From NCBI GenBank assembly GCA_003574895.1, contig PJFB01000001.1, positions 434,001 to 498,000 of the forward strand: a stretch of 64,000 nt of DNA. The letters run 5' to 3'. This document shows positions 1-8,576 of this stretch, in pieces. Source of the DNA: Geobacter sp. (GTDB lineage Bacteria; Desulfobacterota; Desulfuromonadia; Geobacterales; Pseudopelobacteraceae). The position numbers and the translations under genes were made by a program. Under the pieces are notes generated by a model that worked only from the letters and a program-made list of their open reading frames with translations, had not been told where the DNA came from and did not search any database. Position 1 is the stretch's first letter. Each line of letters opens with the position of its first letter.

Positions 1-652
1 CGGCAATTATCAGGATGGCATTATTGGGTGCGTACCAGTCCCGATGGAATTTATGCAGCATGGCAGCGGTCGTATCGTTGAATGAGGGCCGGGTGCCAAG
101 TGCATCATGGGCATAGGGCGTTTTATCAAACAGCAGCTCAAGAAGTTTAGTGTTGAGAACATACTCCGGATTCGAAAGGTCCTGGACAACTTCCTGTTCT
201 ATCGCGTTGCGCTCGGCCTGCCAAAGGGAATCGTCATGCAGCAGCCCCTTCATTCGAATGGCTTCAACCTTAAGCGCGGCAGCAAGGTCTGATGATGCAA
301 TGGTGAAAAAATACTGGGTAATAGACTGTTGCGTGTCGGCGTTGAATTCTCCGCCCATGCCTGCGATTACGGCAGCAAGCTGGTCAGCCGAAAGTCCGGG
401 GCTGCCCCGGAACATCATATGCTCCAAGGCATGGGCCATACCCGGATAGCCTGACGGCGCATCATTGGAACCGACCAGATAATTGATCTGGGAGGTGACG
501 ACCGGCGCCAGGGAATTCTGTATTATGACGACCTTTAGGCCGTTTTTCAGTGTGGCCCTGAACACATCCCCGGCGGTTGCCGGGCTGGCATATAAAAACA
601 GCGAGATAAACAGGGCAAGCACTGAGGCTGGCAAGAGGTTGGAACGTTGCAT
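1..652 (-). CDS. M16 family zinc peptidase, N-terminal part (gene runs off the window)
   Basis: Reverse-strand frame open from an ATG at 652 to the window edge (217 codons), preceded by GGAG 7 nt upstream. Residues 1-27 form a Sec signal peptide ending near SPATAG. The inverted zinc motif HALEH is at residues 74-78 and the third zinc ligand E154 lies 76 residues after H78, the spacing known for pitrilysin/insulinase-type M16 enzymes. The protein should therefore be an active periplasmic or secreted metallopeptidase, unlike inactive M16 partner subunits that lose these residues. The C-terminal half, and any partner M16 gene beyond the edge, cannot be seen. The next gene upstream, an MRJP-like lipoprotein gene, ends 72 nt away on the same strand, so co-transcription is possible. 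Confidence 0.88.
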   Translation of the reverse strand, partial: MQRSNLLPASVLALFISLFLYASPATAGDVFRATLKNGLKVVIIQNSLAPVVTSQINYLVGSNDAPSGYPGMAHALEHMMFRGSPGLSADQLAAVIAGMGGEFNADTQQSITQYFFTIASSDLAAALKVEAIRMKGLLHDDSLWQAERNAIEQEVVQDLSNPEYVLNTKLLELLFDKTPYAHDALGTRPSFNDTTAAMLHKFHRDWYAPNNAILIIA

Positions 653-724
653 ATGTGCTCCGCTGAAATTATTGATAGTTTATATGTTGCCGGCATGGTT
701 TTGCCAGCCTGGGATTCTATTAAA

Positions 725-1870
725 TTACTCCATCCCGACCCAGGTCCTGAAGTAGCTGTAAGGTGGCGCCCGTAGGTCTTTGCCATGGTTGAATCTCGGC
801 ATGCGCTGTATCTGCGAGGCAGTAAAGTACAGATAGTTGTCAAAGGTGATGGCCATGCTGTCGGGCCACAGTATATGCGGGTCCTGGATGACCGTAGATA
901 TCTTCCCCTGGGGTGAGTAACGTTTGACGGCATCTTCTTCCAGGGCAGTGAAATATAGATTGTCATTGGAGTCCATCACCATGCCGTCAACGGCACCGGT
1001 TTCGGCAAGGCGCTCGACATGGGACGCCAGTTGGGGCTCCGTGAGTGTCTGATCCCTCAACAGCTCCGTTTTGATGCGGAAGAGCGATCGGGCGGTCAGC
1101 GCGTGATAATACAGGTAATCCCCCTTGGTATCCAACGCAAGCCCGTCGGCATGGATCTGGGGCGGATGTCCCTGCTCATCGCGCAGTTCACGGCCGTTGA
1201 TGACCGGGGTGAAGCCCGGCTCGGCCTTTGTGGATGGATCATTGGCCAATAATCTCCGGCTGGAGCCGTTTGACAGATCCAACAAAACTATGGCGCCGCT
1301 GCCCGAGTCGGTGATATAGGCGAAATCTCCGCGCGGGTCTAAACGGACATCATTCAGATAGCTGTTAATGGGTGCGGTTGTGGCGTCAAATGGGAAAACT
1401 CTTTCGACACGGTCTGTTGCCAGGTTAACCTCGATCAGCTTGGCGCCTCCCTGAATAACTCCTTTAAATCCGGGGGAGGCCGCATCAAGAATCCAGAGTC
1501 GATCTCCTTTATCTACAAAGACGCTTTGGACACAGATAAAATGGGCTCCGGGCTGGCGTTTTTCGTCTGTTCCCCACCGGTTCCAATTATTGTCAGGATA
1601 GGGGCGGAGCGTGCCATCGGGCAACACCTCGGCAACGGAGTAGAGCGGATCATTGACCCAGCGGGGAAAATTGACAAAGATTCTTCCTTCCCGCGATACC
1701 GCAATCCCGGTAACCTGGTCGTTAAAAATGGGATATTCCGTCAAATCGTGCCTTATTTTAGGCGGTGCTTCCTCGTAACTGATGGGGTTGGTCACGCATC
1801 CTGCGAGCATGAGAGCAACCATTAGATTGAGTAAAGGCCTGAGTTTGATTAATACTGTTGTGCCCGGCAT
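725..1870 (-). CDS. MRJP/Yellow-family beta-propeller lipoprotein
   Basis: 381 aa from the ATG at 1870, chosen because GAGGTGG lies 7 nt upstream and translation then opens directly with a lipoprotein signal (hydrophobic stretch, then the LAGC lipobox, Cys about residue 25). The body looks like the major royal jelly protein/Yellow family: IHADGLALD, WILDAASPGF and YITDSGSGAIVLLD resemble propeller-blade strands, and L-yellow-like proteins of bacteria have this length. The biochemical role of bacterial members is poorly known; SMP-30/gluconolactonase-like lactonase folds are the nearest functional analogy, so substrate is unknown. Predicted to be anchored in the envelope. It lies between the htrA homologue and an M16 peptidase gene on the same strand. 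Function is inference; family assignment is fairly firm. Confidence 0.75.
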   Translation of the reverse strand: MPGTTVLIKLRPLLNLMVALMLAGCVTNPISYEEAPPKIRHDLTEYPIFNDQVTGIAVSREGRIFVNFPRWVNDPLYSVAEVLPDGTLRPYPDNNWNRWGTDEKRQPGAHFICVQSVFVDKGDRLWILDAASPGFKGVIQGGAKLIEVNLATDRVERVFPFDATTAPINSYLNDVRLDPRGDFAYITDSGSGAIVLLDLSNGSSRRLLANDPSTKAEPGFTPVINGRELRDEQGHPPQIHADGLALDTKGDYLYYHALTARSLFRIKTELLRDQTLTEPQLASHVERLAETGAVDGMVMDSNDNLYFTALEEDAVKRYSPQGKISTVIQDPHILWPDSMAITFDNYLYFTASQIQRMPRFNHGKDLRAPPYSYFRTWVGME

Positions 1871-1957
1871 AAGCCACCTCGAAGCGATGGAGAAAAATTC
1901 CAATCCGAGACAGTTCCCGGAAACCGAATGGTTCGGGTAGCTGCCCCCAATGCATGA

Positions 1958-2002
1958 AAGTTACTGCCATAACTGAGACTGTCGCAGTTATGGCAGTAAC
2001 TT
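1958..2002. repeat. Perfect 18-bp inverted repeat, 9-nt loop
   Basis: Arms 1958-1975 and 1985-2002 are perfect reverse complements with a 9-nt loop. It lies 30 nt after the htrA stop codon and 88 nt before the start of the lipoprotein gene on the same strand. There is no T tract on either side, so it is not a textbook intrinsic terminator; an mRNA 3'-end stabiliser, a processing site or a terminator of unusual form are all possible. Confidence 0.7.
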
Positions 2003-2031
2003 ATGATTGAGCTAACTCATGTTTCCCGGAA

Positions 2032-3480
2032 TCATGAACCTTCCATGGTAACAAAGAAGGTCTGCCCATTGCGTTTCAGGAGCAGGAGCAAGGGCTGTCC
2101 CTTGGCCATTCCTGCAACGGCACTGTTGTACTCGGCCAGGTTCTTCACTGGCTTGCGATTGACTTCCTTGATCACGTCCCCCTTCTGAACCCCGGCTGCA
2201 TCGGCTATGCTGCCCTGGTCCACGCTGATAACCAGTACTCCGCTCTTGTCTTTTATGCCTAACTGCTGCTGCAATTGCGATGTTATGGCTGCCACCTTCA
2301 TGCCAAAGCTCTGCACCGGGACCTGGCTTTCTTCGCCCTGCTGTGAAGCGAGTCTTGATTCGGTCATCTCTTCTATCTTGATCTTGACGGTCATCTCCTT
2401 GCCATTTCTGATAATGTTGACATCGACATCCTTGCCAACGGGCGTAACAGCGACGATGCGGGACAAGCTACTGGAATCTTTGATATTATTGCCGTCAAAG
2501 CTGACGATGATATCGCCTTGCTTGACGCCGCCCTTATCGGCCGGCCCTCCGGGCGCAACATCGCTCACCAGGGCACCTCTGGGCTCCGTCATGCCAAAGG
2601 ATTTTGCCAGGTCAGGCGTTACTGTCTGGATAGTCACCCCGATCCAACCACGCACAACCTTGCCGTGTTCTTTTAACTGGGCGACAATCGACTTGGCCAT
2701 GGAGCTGGGGATCGCGAAACCGATACCCTGGCCATTGGGGATGATGGCGGAGTTGATGCCTATGACTTCGCCCTTGAGGTTGACAAGGGGGCCACCACTG
2801 TTGCCCGGATTGATCGGAGCATCGGTCTGCAGAAAATTATCATAAGGGCCGGAGCCGATCACCCTGCCGGTTGCGCTGATGATGCCCTGGGTCACTGTCT
2901 GCTCAAGCCCGAAGGGATTTCCCACAGCCAGTACCCAGTCTCCGACCCTCATTTTATCGGAATCACCCAGCTCCAGCACAGGCAGATCCTTGAATATCGA
3001 GGATATCTTGATCAACGCCAGATCGGTTTTCTTGTCCCTGCCGATTACTTTCGCCTTGTATTCCCGACCGTCGGAAAGCTTCACCTTGATCTCATCGGCA
3101 TGATCAACGACATGGTTGTTTGTGATGATATAGCCATCTTTGTTGATAATAAAACCGGACCCCAGGCTCTGCTGTTTCATTTTGCGATCCGGTACCTCAT
3201 TGAAAAAATTCTTGAAAAAATCCCCTAAAGGCCCTTGCTGATCATTTTGCCCCATAAAGTGCTGGAAAGGGTCACCGGGAACATCTACCGTCGAGGTAGT
3301 GCTGATGTTAACTACGGCCGGTTTAATCTTTTCAGCCAGGTCGGCAAAGGATTTTGGGAATCCTACGACGACCTCCGGGCCGCTTTTACTGGCACACCCG
3401 CCTTGGGAAGCGACGATGCCAAGTAAAGCCATGGCCATGATGATTATCCTGCCAAAATTTGCCAATTTTGATTGAAACAT
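2032..3480 (-). CDS. HtrA/DegP-family serine protease, lipoprotein-like
   Basis: 482 aa from the ATG at 3480, placed by GGGAGGTC just upstream; an earlier in-frame start at 3561 would add 27 residues without a signal sequence in the right place. Residues 1-29 are a signal ending SQGGC, so this DegP relative may be lipid-anchored. The trypsin-like domain has the complete triad: H123 (TNNHVVDH), D153 (KTDLALIKI) and S228 (NPGNSGGP). Two PDZ domains follow, about residues 270-365 and 385-475. Role by family: periplasmic quality control, degrading or refolding misfolded envelope proteins. degP, degQ or degS cannot be distinguished by eye; two PDZ domains argue against DegS. Upstream on the same strand is an L,D-transpeptidase gene, ending 111 nt away. 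Confidence 0.93.
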   Translation of the reverse strand: MFQSKLANFGRIIIMAMALLGIVASQGGCASKSGPEVVVGFPKSFADLAEKIKPAVVNISTTSTVDVPGDPFQHFMGQNDQQGPLGDFFKNFFNEVPDRKMKQQSLGSGFIINKDGYIITNNHVVDHADEIKVKLSDGREYKAKVIGRDKKTDLALIKISSIFKDLPVLELGDSDKMRVGDWVLAVGNPFGLEQTVTQGIISATGRVIGSGPYDNFLQTDAPINPGNSGGPLVNLKGEVIGINSAIIPNGQGIGFAIPSSMAKSIVAQLKEHGKVVRGWIGVTIQTVTPDLAKSFGMTEPRGALVSDVAPGGPADKGGVKQGDIIVSFDGNNIKDSSSLSRIVAVTPVGKDVDVNIIRNGKEMTVKIKIEEMTESRLASQQGEESQVPVQSFGMKVAAITSQLQQQLGIKDKSGVLVISVDQGSIADAAGVQKGDVIKEVNRKPVKNLAEYNSAVAGMAKGQPLLLLLKRNGQTFFVTMEGS

Positions 3481-3591
3481 TTTTGACCTCCCTGCAAATT
3501 TGAAGTGAATCTCTGTTAAGTTTGTGACTGGACAACTGGTACTGTAAATCTTCGCCAGCAAAAACCTGACGACTTATTCAGCTTAAAAAGC

Positions 3592-4473
3592 CTACCAGGA
3601 GACATCCTCTGGCATGCCAATTTTTTCGGATGCCGCGGTTATCAATTTTTCCGGATCTGCTTTGTCGAGGTAACCCTTGCGCAACAGCTCCTCATAGGCT
3701 TGTTTGTACATATGTTCTCCCCGGTCGCCATGCATTTCGACCAGTAAACGATTGCCCACAACCGCGGCCTTGACCGGTTGCCGGATTATGGTGACCTTTG
3801 TGTGTATTTTCGCCTGCCTGAACAGTTTTATGATGTCTTCCGGGTAAAGATGTATGCAGCCATGGCTGACCTTTCTGCCGATGCCAAAGGGGCGGTTTGT
3901 GCCATGGATGAGGATGGTCCTGAGCGATAACCTGAGAGCTCTCGTGCCTAGCGGATTGTCGGGCCCGGGAGGAACAACGGCAGGCAGTTCCGGCTTTTGC
4001 CTTTGAATCGATAGAGGTACATGCCAGGTTGGATTGACTATTTTCTCGATTATTCTGTAGGCCCCGGTCGGTGTCTCCCAACCCTCGTCGCCGATGCCGA
4101 CCGGATAGGTCAACACCCGGTCGCGTCTGCCAGGAGGGAAATAATAAAGCCTCATCTCGGATATATTGATTACGATCCCTTGGGGTGGAACATCAGGAAG
4201 GATCCACATTGAAGGAATAACAATCTTTGTTCCCTGTGCAGGGAGAATCGGGTCAACCGTGGGATTGGCCGCCACGATCTCGTTGTAGCCAAGCCCGAAT
4301 TTCCTGGCAAGCTCGATGAGTGAATCATCCGCCTTGGTAGTGTATGACCCTATGGCACCGATGATGCCGTCTTGCTGACTATACTCGGCACCGATGGCAT
4401 CACATATCGGCAAGAGCGCAGTAATGGTGAAAGTTAACGATATGATTATTGAACGGAACAAACCCCACTGCAT
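3592..4473 (-). CDS. LysM-domain L,D-transpeptidase (ErfK/YbiS/YkuD family)
   Basis: 293 aa from the ATG at 4473, preferred over an earlier Met at 4518 because the signal peptide (residues about 5-28) then sits at the N-terminus and because the earlier start lies inside a hairpin loop. A LysM-like module (about residues 40-88: SYTTKADDSLIELARKFG, then NPTVDPILPAQG) precedes the YkuD catalytic domain. The active-site motif is complete: HGTNRPFGIG followed by SHGCIHLYPED, with the nucleophilic Cys. By family it makes 3-3 peptidoglycan crosslinks or attaches Braun-type lipoprotein to peptidoglycan. The next gene upstream encodes an Lpp-like lipoprotein, which makes lipoprotein attachment attractive here, though that is inference. 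Confidence 0.92.
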   Translation of the reverse strand: MQWGLFRSIIISLTFTITALLPICDAIGAEYSQQDGIIGAIGSYTTKADDSLIELARKFGLGYNEIVAANPTVDPILPAQGTKIVIPSMWILPDVPPQGIVINISEMRLYYFPPGRRDRVLTYPVGIGDEGWETPTGAYRIIEKIVNPTWHVPLSIQRQKPELPAVVPPGPDNPLGTRALRLSLRTILIHGTNRPFGIGRKVSHGCIHLYPEDIIKLFRQAKIHTKVTIIRQPVKAAVVGNRLLVEMHGDRGEHMYKQAYEELLRKGYLDKADPEKLITAASEKIGMPEDVSW

Positions 4474-4490
4474 GTTATCACCGTGTGCTG

Positions 4491-4535
4491 GGGGCGAGGT
4501 TACGAGTGTGCCCTGCATACTCGTAACCTCGCCCC
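4491..4535. repeat. Perfect 17-bp GC-rich inverted repeat, 11-nt loop
   Basis: Arms 4491-4507 and 4519-4535 are perfect reverse complements. The hairpin begins 4 nt after the Lpp-like stop codon and separates that gene from the L,D-transpeptidase gene. It has no T tract in the direction of transcription. It is of the same kind as the repeat at 1958-2002, suggesting a shared 3'-end design. Confidence 0.7.
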
Positions 4536-4539
4536 AAAA

Positions 4540-4899
4540 TCATTTTTTCTGCTCAAGTTTGAAAAGCTTTTCAGATTTCTTTTCTGCAGTTTCAGCGTCC
4601 TTGGCGGCTTCCTGGGCCTTTATTGCATCTTCGCTCGCTTTTCTGACCTCCGCCGAGAGGCTGTTCAGTTCGTCCAGGGCCTTCTGAGCCTTGGCATCGG
4701 CATCCCTGATCATGGCCCTGTCGGCATCGGATAACTTGGCTGGTTGAGCTTCCTTGGCTTCCAGGCCATTGACCTTGTTTTCAAGCTTGCCGATGCTGTC
4801 CGCCAAGGGCTCGGTCTGTGAACGGACATATTCCTGTGTTGCGCATCCGGTCAGGCTCATTAATGTTACAATGCCTAATAATGTTGCGATCTTCTTCAT
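4540..4899 (-). CDS. Lpp-like/alanine-zipper outer-membrane lipoprotein
   Basis: 119 aa; ATG at 4899 has GGAGG 5 nt upstream. A lipoprotein signal ends in LTGC (Cys19). The remainder is a long amphipathic helix rich in Ala, Lys and Glu with heptad-like spacing (AKAQKALDELNSLSAEVRKA), ending in LEQKK. It resembles Braun lipoprotein, with an alanine-zipper body and a terminal Lys that could be the crosslinking residue. At 119 aa it is longer than E. coli Lpp (78 aa precursor), so it may be a functional analogue. It sits directly upstream of an L,D-transpeptidase gene, an arrangement that fits an enzyme-substrate pair. A clear sigma-70 promoter lies about 35 nt upstream. Confidence 0.82.
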   Translation of the reverse strand: MKKIATLLGIVTLMSLTGCATQEYVRSQTEPLADSIGKLENKVNGLEAKEAQPAKLSDADRAMIRDADAKAQKALDELNSLSAEVRKASEDAIKAQEAAKDAETAEKKSEKLFKLEQKK

Positions 4900-4932
4900 G
4901 AGTAACCTCCTGATATGTTTGTTGATAAATTT

Positions 4933-4960
4933 AAAATATCGCGGATTGGGATCGTGTCAA
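4933..4960 (-). promoter_or_regulatory. Sigma-70 type promoter for the Lpp-like gene
   Basis: On the minus strand, TTGACA (4955-4960), 16-nt spacer, TATTTT (4933-4938). The -10 box ends 33 nt before the ATG at 4899. The perfect -35 suggests strong expression, as expected for a major lipoprotein. The 215 bases from here to the DAC gene end (5175) show no supportable gene. Confidence 0.65.
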
Positions 4961-5174
4961 GCAAGGGAGTTGCGTGCCGACCTTTGCGTGGATTGTTCGG
5001 ACTAGTTACCGGATAAGTTGGTTCTCTCCAGGAAGTGAAAATGGGCTGGTTCAGCATAGCTTGGCAGGAGAGCTGTGGAATAAAAGCAATTGGCGGAGTT
5101 ATGCCGACTGATAGGCAGGCGATAAGGAGGAAGTGGCGTATGATAATACTAAGTGCTTTGAATTTGTGTTGTTA

Positions 5175-6503
5175 TTAGAATCCTGACACACCTGTAGTTG
5201 TCTGGTCCCAATAAGTAACGGTGCCGTTATGCCATTTAACCAGCCGTACATTGCCGTCCTGTGAGACCACAATTGCAAAGGCATCGTGCAACTCGTTGCA
5301 AAGCCGGTAAGCGGCCCGATGCCTTGTGCCCACGCCTTCGCTGGGCACGGTTTCCGTAAGTGTGCCTTCCGTATTCATTGCACGGGCAACTGTTTCCACC
5401 TTGTCTATGTCGCCGGAAATTACCCCCCCAAACCCAACCAATTCCTGACGTTTCGTCATGACGACAGCACCGTCGATTGCCGCAAGGGCTGCTATGAAGT
5501 GGGCAACATCGAAGATTGCCTCATTCAGGGATTCAATTGCCTCATCCTGGCAGGTGACATATTCGTTCCAGCCGACAATCTTGTCCGGATCTTCCGGATC
5601 GCCGTATAACTCTGCCATGGTATTGACGATGCGCAGCATGATCGAACGGAAACGGTGTCGCGGTTCTTCAGCGCAAAACTGGTATTTGATGGTCATATAT
5701 CGGTTTTTACCGCTAATCTCTTCACCCATCTCATGTGGCAGATAGACCAGGGATCCGCCATGATGGGAATTGCGGATTACGCTGATAATGCGTCGCACAA
5801 CCTGTTGGCCGAGTTTTTTTGCAAAATCAGGGGCAAGGTTCGCCCAGGTTTTCGGGGATGCTGCCCGGGCTTCTGCATGCAGTTGCCGCATTTCAGAGCG
5901 GATGTCGGCCATACTTTCTGATAGCCAGCGCGCTGAAAAGATGTCCATGGATGGGGTATTGATTTGCCCGTTGTTGAGGGAGGCTACCGTCTCTGAACCT
6001 ATGCATACCGTAATCTGACCAGGCCCGGACACAATGATGACCAAGCTTAGTGGCAGCGGCGGGAATGTCTTTTTGCCGCCATGCTCGGTTTGCATCCATC
6101 TTGTCCCGGAATGGATTAAGCCCCAGATTTGTGGGCCGTTGTCATGGTCAATCGTAACTCCGATCAAGGTCCTGTAAAAATCCGCAGCCGGAGCGAGGCG
6201 ATGCAGTTCATATTCGTTGAATGACCGCGGCTTGTTAAAGCGAAGGCGGTGCAAACCGCTGGGCGGCCCTTCTTCCAAGGGGAGAGATTCCGGCACCTGG
6301 ATGATGATGCGCAGCATTACCTGCCGTTCTTCTTCCTGCATCAGGCTGGCCTGATAGCAGGTAGAGAGAATATGTTCAAATAAAGCTCTGTCAGGTAGGT
6401 CGAACGGAAGGTCAGTGGCAACGGAGTTGATTCGTTCCTTGAAAACTGGATCGCTCCAGAGTTCGTAGACAAAATCGACTAAATCCAGCGGGTAAGCATG
6501 CAT
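5175..6503 (-). CDS. Protein with C-terminal diadenylate cyclase (DisA_N/DAC) domain
   Basis: 442 aa from the ATG at 6503, which has AAAGGA 12 nt upstream; a TTG at 6515 is also open but would abut the Shine-Dalgarno. Residues about 1-300 are a domain I do not recognise, without membrane segments. The C-terminal 110 residues carry both DAC signatures: DGA at 344-346 (AAIDGAVVM) and the RHR motif at 394-396 (GVGTRHRAA), followed by IVVSQDGNVRLVKWHNG. By family, this domain condenses two ATP into cyclic di-AMP. The order (N-terminal sensor, C-terminal DAC) differs from DisA (DAC first, then HhH) and CdaA (membrane helices). It lies 22 nt downstream of a TolC gene, so it may be the third cistron of an mlaD-tolC operon. 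Activity is untested. Confidence 0.8.
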   Translation of the reverse strand: MHAYPLDLVDFVYELWSDPVFKERINSVATDLPFDLPDRALFEHILSTCYQASLMQEEERQVMLRIIIQVPESLPLEEGPPSGLHRLRFNKPRSFNEYELHRLAPAADFYRTLIGVTIDHDNGPQIWGLIHSGTRWMQTEHGGKKTFPPLPLSLVIIVSGPGQITVCIGSETVASLNNGQINTPSMDIFSARWLSESMADIRSEMRQLHAEARAASPKTWANLAPDFAKKLGQQVVRRIISVIRNSHHGGSLVYLPHEMGEEISGKNRYMTIKYQFCAEEPRHRFRSIMLRIVNTMAELYGDPEDPDKIVGWNEYVTCQDEAIESLNEAIFDVAHFIAALAAIDGAVVMTKRQELVGFGGVISGDIDKVETVARAMNTEGTLTETVPSEGVGTRHRAAYRLCNELHDAFAIVVSQDGNVRLVKWHNGTVTYWDQTTTGVSGF

Positions 6504-6525
6504 TATATGTTTCAATCCTTTAGCA

Positions 6526-7911
6526 TTATTTGCCTGTGTCTAACGGGGTTTCACCGGTGGCATACTCCAGCTTGGCCCGAGCAATGTTGTAATTATAGAT
6601 GGATTTGAGGTAATCGGAGCGCATTAGGGAGTATGCCTGGAGTCCATCGAAGATCTCTTTGGCAGGTCCCACGCCAAAATCAAAATTTGCCAGAGCCGCC
6701 ACAACCCATTTTTTGGCATTTGTGTAGGCGGATTTGGTCGCTTTGGAGCTATTTTCGGCCTCTTTCAATTCCAGGTAGTGTTGCCTTATCTCCAGGGGAA
6801 TATTGGCATCGGCAAATTGCTTGGTGCTGAGCAGGCGGTTATACTGGGCCTGTTCACCGGCCACCTTGGACCTGGTAATACCGAAATCCAGCTTCCAGCG
6901 CGCGCCAAGGGCCACTCCGCCGTTTACATGTTGGAACTGGTCCGTGATATAGGGATTATGGATATGGTCACGATCGTCGGCATAGGCCCATGAGAATAAC
7001 GCACCCAGAAAAATGTCGGGATAGTAGTTGGCTTTGGCAGCCTCCACCAGGGCGGAGCGGGCCTTTAGCCCTTCCGAGATCTGCCTGAACTCTGGCCGTC
7101 GGCCACGAGCTTGATCAACAAAGGTTTCGTAAGTGGGCACCATCTTGTCGTCAATGGCAAGACGCTGGTTGCTGATCTCGATGCGACTGTCGCCAGGAAA
7201 TCCCAGTCGCGTCTTCAGTGCTGCCATGGCCAGGCTCTCACCTTTTTGGGCCTCTTCCAGATACTTTGACACCTCGCCGGAAAAGGCGTCCAGTTTATAA
7301 ATATCTATCTCATCGACACCGGAGGAATCTTGGTCAAGCAACTTCTGGGCTGTTCGGCGCGCCTTGTTAAGATCTTCCTGTACTTCCAGGACCAGTTCCT
7401 TTAGTTCCCGCGCCAGAAGTAACCCGAAATAGTACTCCTTTACCGAAAGGGCAATTTCGTTGGCACGTTGGTCCTTGCGGGAACGATCGACCTCGATGCC
7501 ATGGCCCGCGGCCTTCATGTTCTCGGAAATTTTGCCAAAAGTATACAGTGGTTGGATAAGCGTGGCATCGGCACTTGTGAACCAGGTAAGTTCATTGAGC
7601 CTGATCTGTTTGTTCGTGGCGAACAGGTCTTGGGTCCGCGCCTGTTGGGCAGGGCCAAAAAGAGCCTTAAACTCAATCTGCGGGAAACGATTGGATTTGG
7701 CTTCATCCAGTTTGCTGGCCATGGCTTCAACGTCTGCCTGGGCCTCGCCCAGTTCCGGCGCGGATTTGAGCGCAATACGGATGCAATCGTCCAGACTGAG
7801 GACCAATTTATTCTTTTGGGTCTCGTCTGCCGCCTGGGAAACTATGGGCGTTGAAATCAGTACATTGGCGATAGCCATGGTCAAAAACGATACTTTCATG
7901 AAATGAGCCAT
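6526..7911 (-). CDS. TolC-family outer-membrane efflux protein
   Basis: 461 aa. Start at 7911 (AAGGG about 9 nt upstream, inside the end of mlaD); M5 is an alternative. Signal peptide residues 1-28 (ending SQAAD). Two related halves with long helical hairpins typical of OEP/TolC barrels: LSLDDCIRIALKSAPELGEAQ at the first half and ALVEAAKANYYPDIFLGALF at the second. Predicted to form a trimeric outer-membrane channel. Only one nt separates it from the mlaD stop codon, so the two are translated together. Pairing of MlaD with TolC, with no MlaE permease or MlaF ATPase nearby, suggests lipid or hydrophobic substrate traffic using permease components encoded elsewhere. Confidence 0.9.
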   Translation of the reverse strand: MAHFMKVSFLTMAIANVLISTPIVSQAADETQKNKLVLSLDDCIRIALKSAPELGEAQADVEAMASKLDEAKSNRFPQIEFKALFGPAQQARTQDLFATNKQIRLNELTWFTSADATLIQPLYTFGKISENMKAAGHGIEVDRSRKDQRANEIALSVKEYYFGLLLARELKELVLEVQEDLNKARRTAQKLLDQDSSGVDEIDIYKLDAFSGEVSKYLEEAQKGESLAMAALKTRLGFPGDSRIEISNQRLAIDDKMVPTYETFVDQARGRRPEFRQISEGLKARSALVEAAKANYYPDIFLGALFSWAYADDRDHIHNPYITDQFQHVNGGVALGARWKLDFGITRSKVAGEQAQYNRLLSTKQFADANIPLEIRQHYLELKEAENSSKATKSAYTNAKKWVVAALANFDFGVGPAKEIFDGLQAYSLMRSDYLKSIYNYNIARAKLEYATGETPLDTGK

Positions 7912-7912
7912 G

Positions 7913-8365
7913 TTATTTACCCTTACTGTTGATGTATTTGCTGATCAGCGCCACAATGTCGATCGATGACTCGGTTTCCTGTATTTTGCCATTGTTGCCC
8001 AGCAGATGGTCCGAACCGCCTTGACTCAGCGAGATGAATTTGTCGCCAATAATGCCGCTCGTGCGTATGGAGGCGATTACATCATCAGTAATCTTAACGC
8101 CTTTGTCGATTTTCATGTAAACAAGCGCCTGATTATCATTTGTGGTGTCAAGAACGATGCGATCGACCCTGCCCACATCCACGCCGGCTACTTCGACGCG
8201 ATCACCGTCTTTAAGACCGGCAACAGAATCAAATTCCGCTGTTACGTTGTAGTAGTTTCCGCTCAGGATCTCCAATTTGCCGAGTTTGATCGAAATGTAG
8301 CCCAGGCAGAGAATCCCGATAATCAGAAACAGTACTACCTCGATTTCCAATTTTAACAACTTCAT
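7913..8365 (-). CDS. mlaD: MlaD/MCE-domain periplasmic lipid-binding protein
   Basis: 150 aa from ATG at 8365 with GGGGAC 7 nt upstream; an upstream in-frame start at 8419 would add 18 non-hydrophobic residues. One N-terminal membrane helix (about residues 6-26) then a single MCE domain (EFDSVAGLKDGDRVEVAGVDVGRVDRI, then SIRTSGIIGDKFISLSQGGSD). By family the MCE domains assemble into a hexameric ring that shuttles phospholipids between membranes with the MlaEF ABC transporter. The usual neighbours mlaE and mlaF are absent here: upstream is an unrelated divergent gene. The promoter should lie in 8366-8576, a divergent intergenic region in which I see no further gene. Confidence 0.87.
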   Translation of the reverse strand: MKLLKLEIEVVLFLIIGILCLGYISIKLGKLEILSGNYYNVTAEFDSVAGLKDGDRVEVAGVDVGRVDRIVLDTTNDNQALVYMKIDKGVKITDDVIASIRTSGIIGDKFISLSQGGSDHLLGNNGKIQETESSIDIVALISKYINSKGK

Positions 8366-8576
8366 GGTCTTGTCCCCTGCGTTAATAATACCACACTGTT
8401 TTTGGTTTGCTTCGCTCACCCGGCAAAGGTGCGCAAGCTAAAAACGGTTGGTGAATCCTCAATCATATCAGCATGAATACCAATGACTTATGATTCTGAC
8501 CAGCCTCTGTTTACACAGACATGCTAATTTAGTAATATATGATTTATAAGATATCACCAGAGTAAGGAGGAACACC

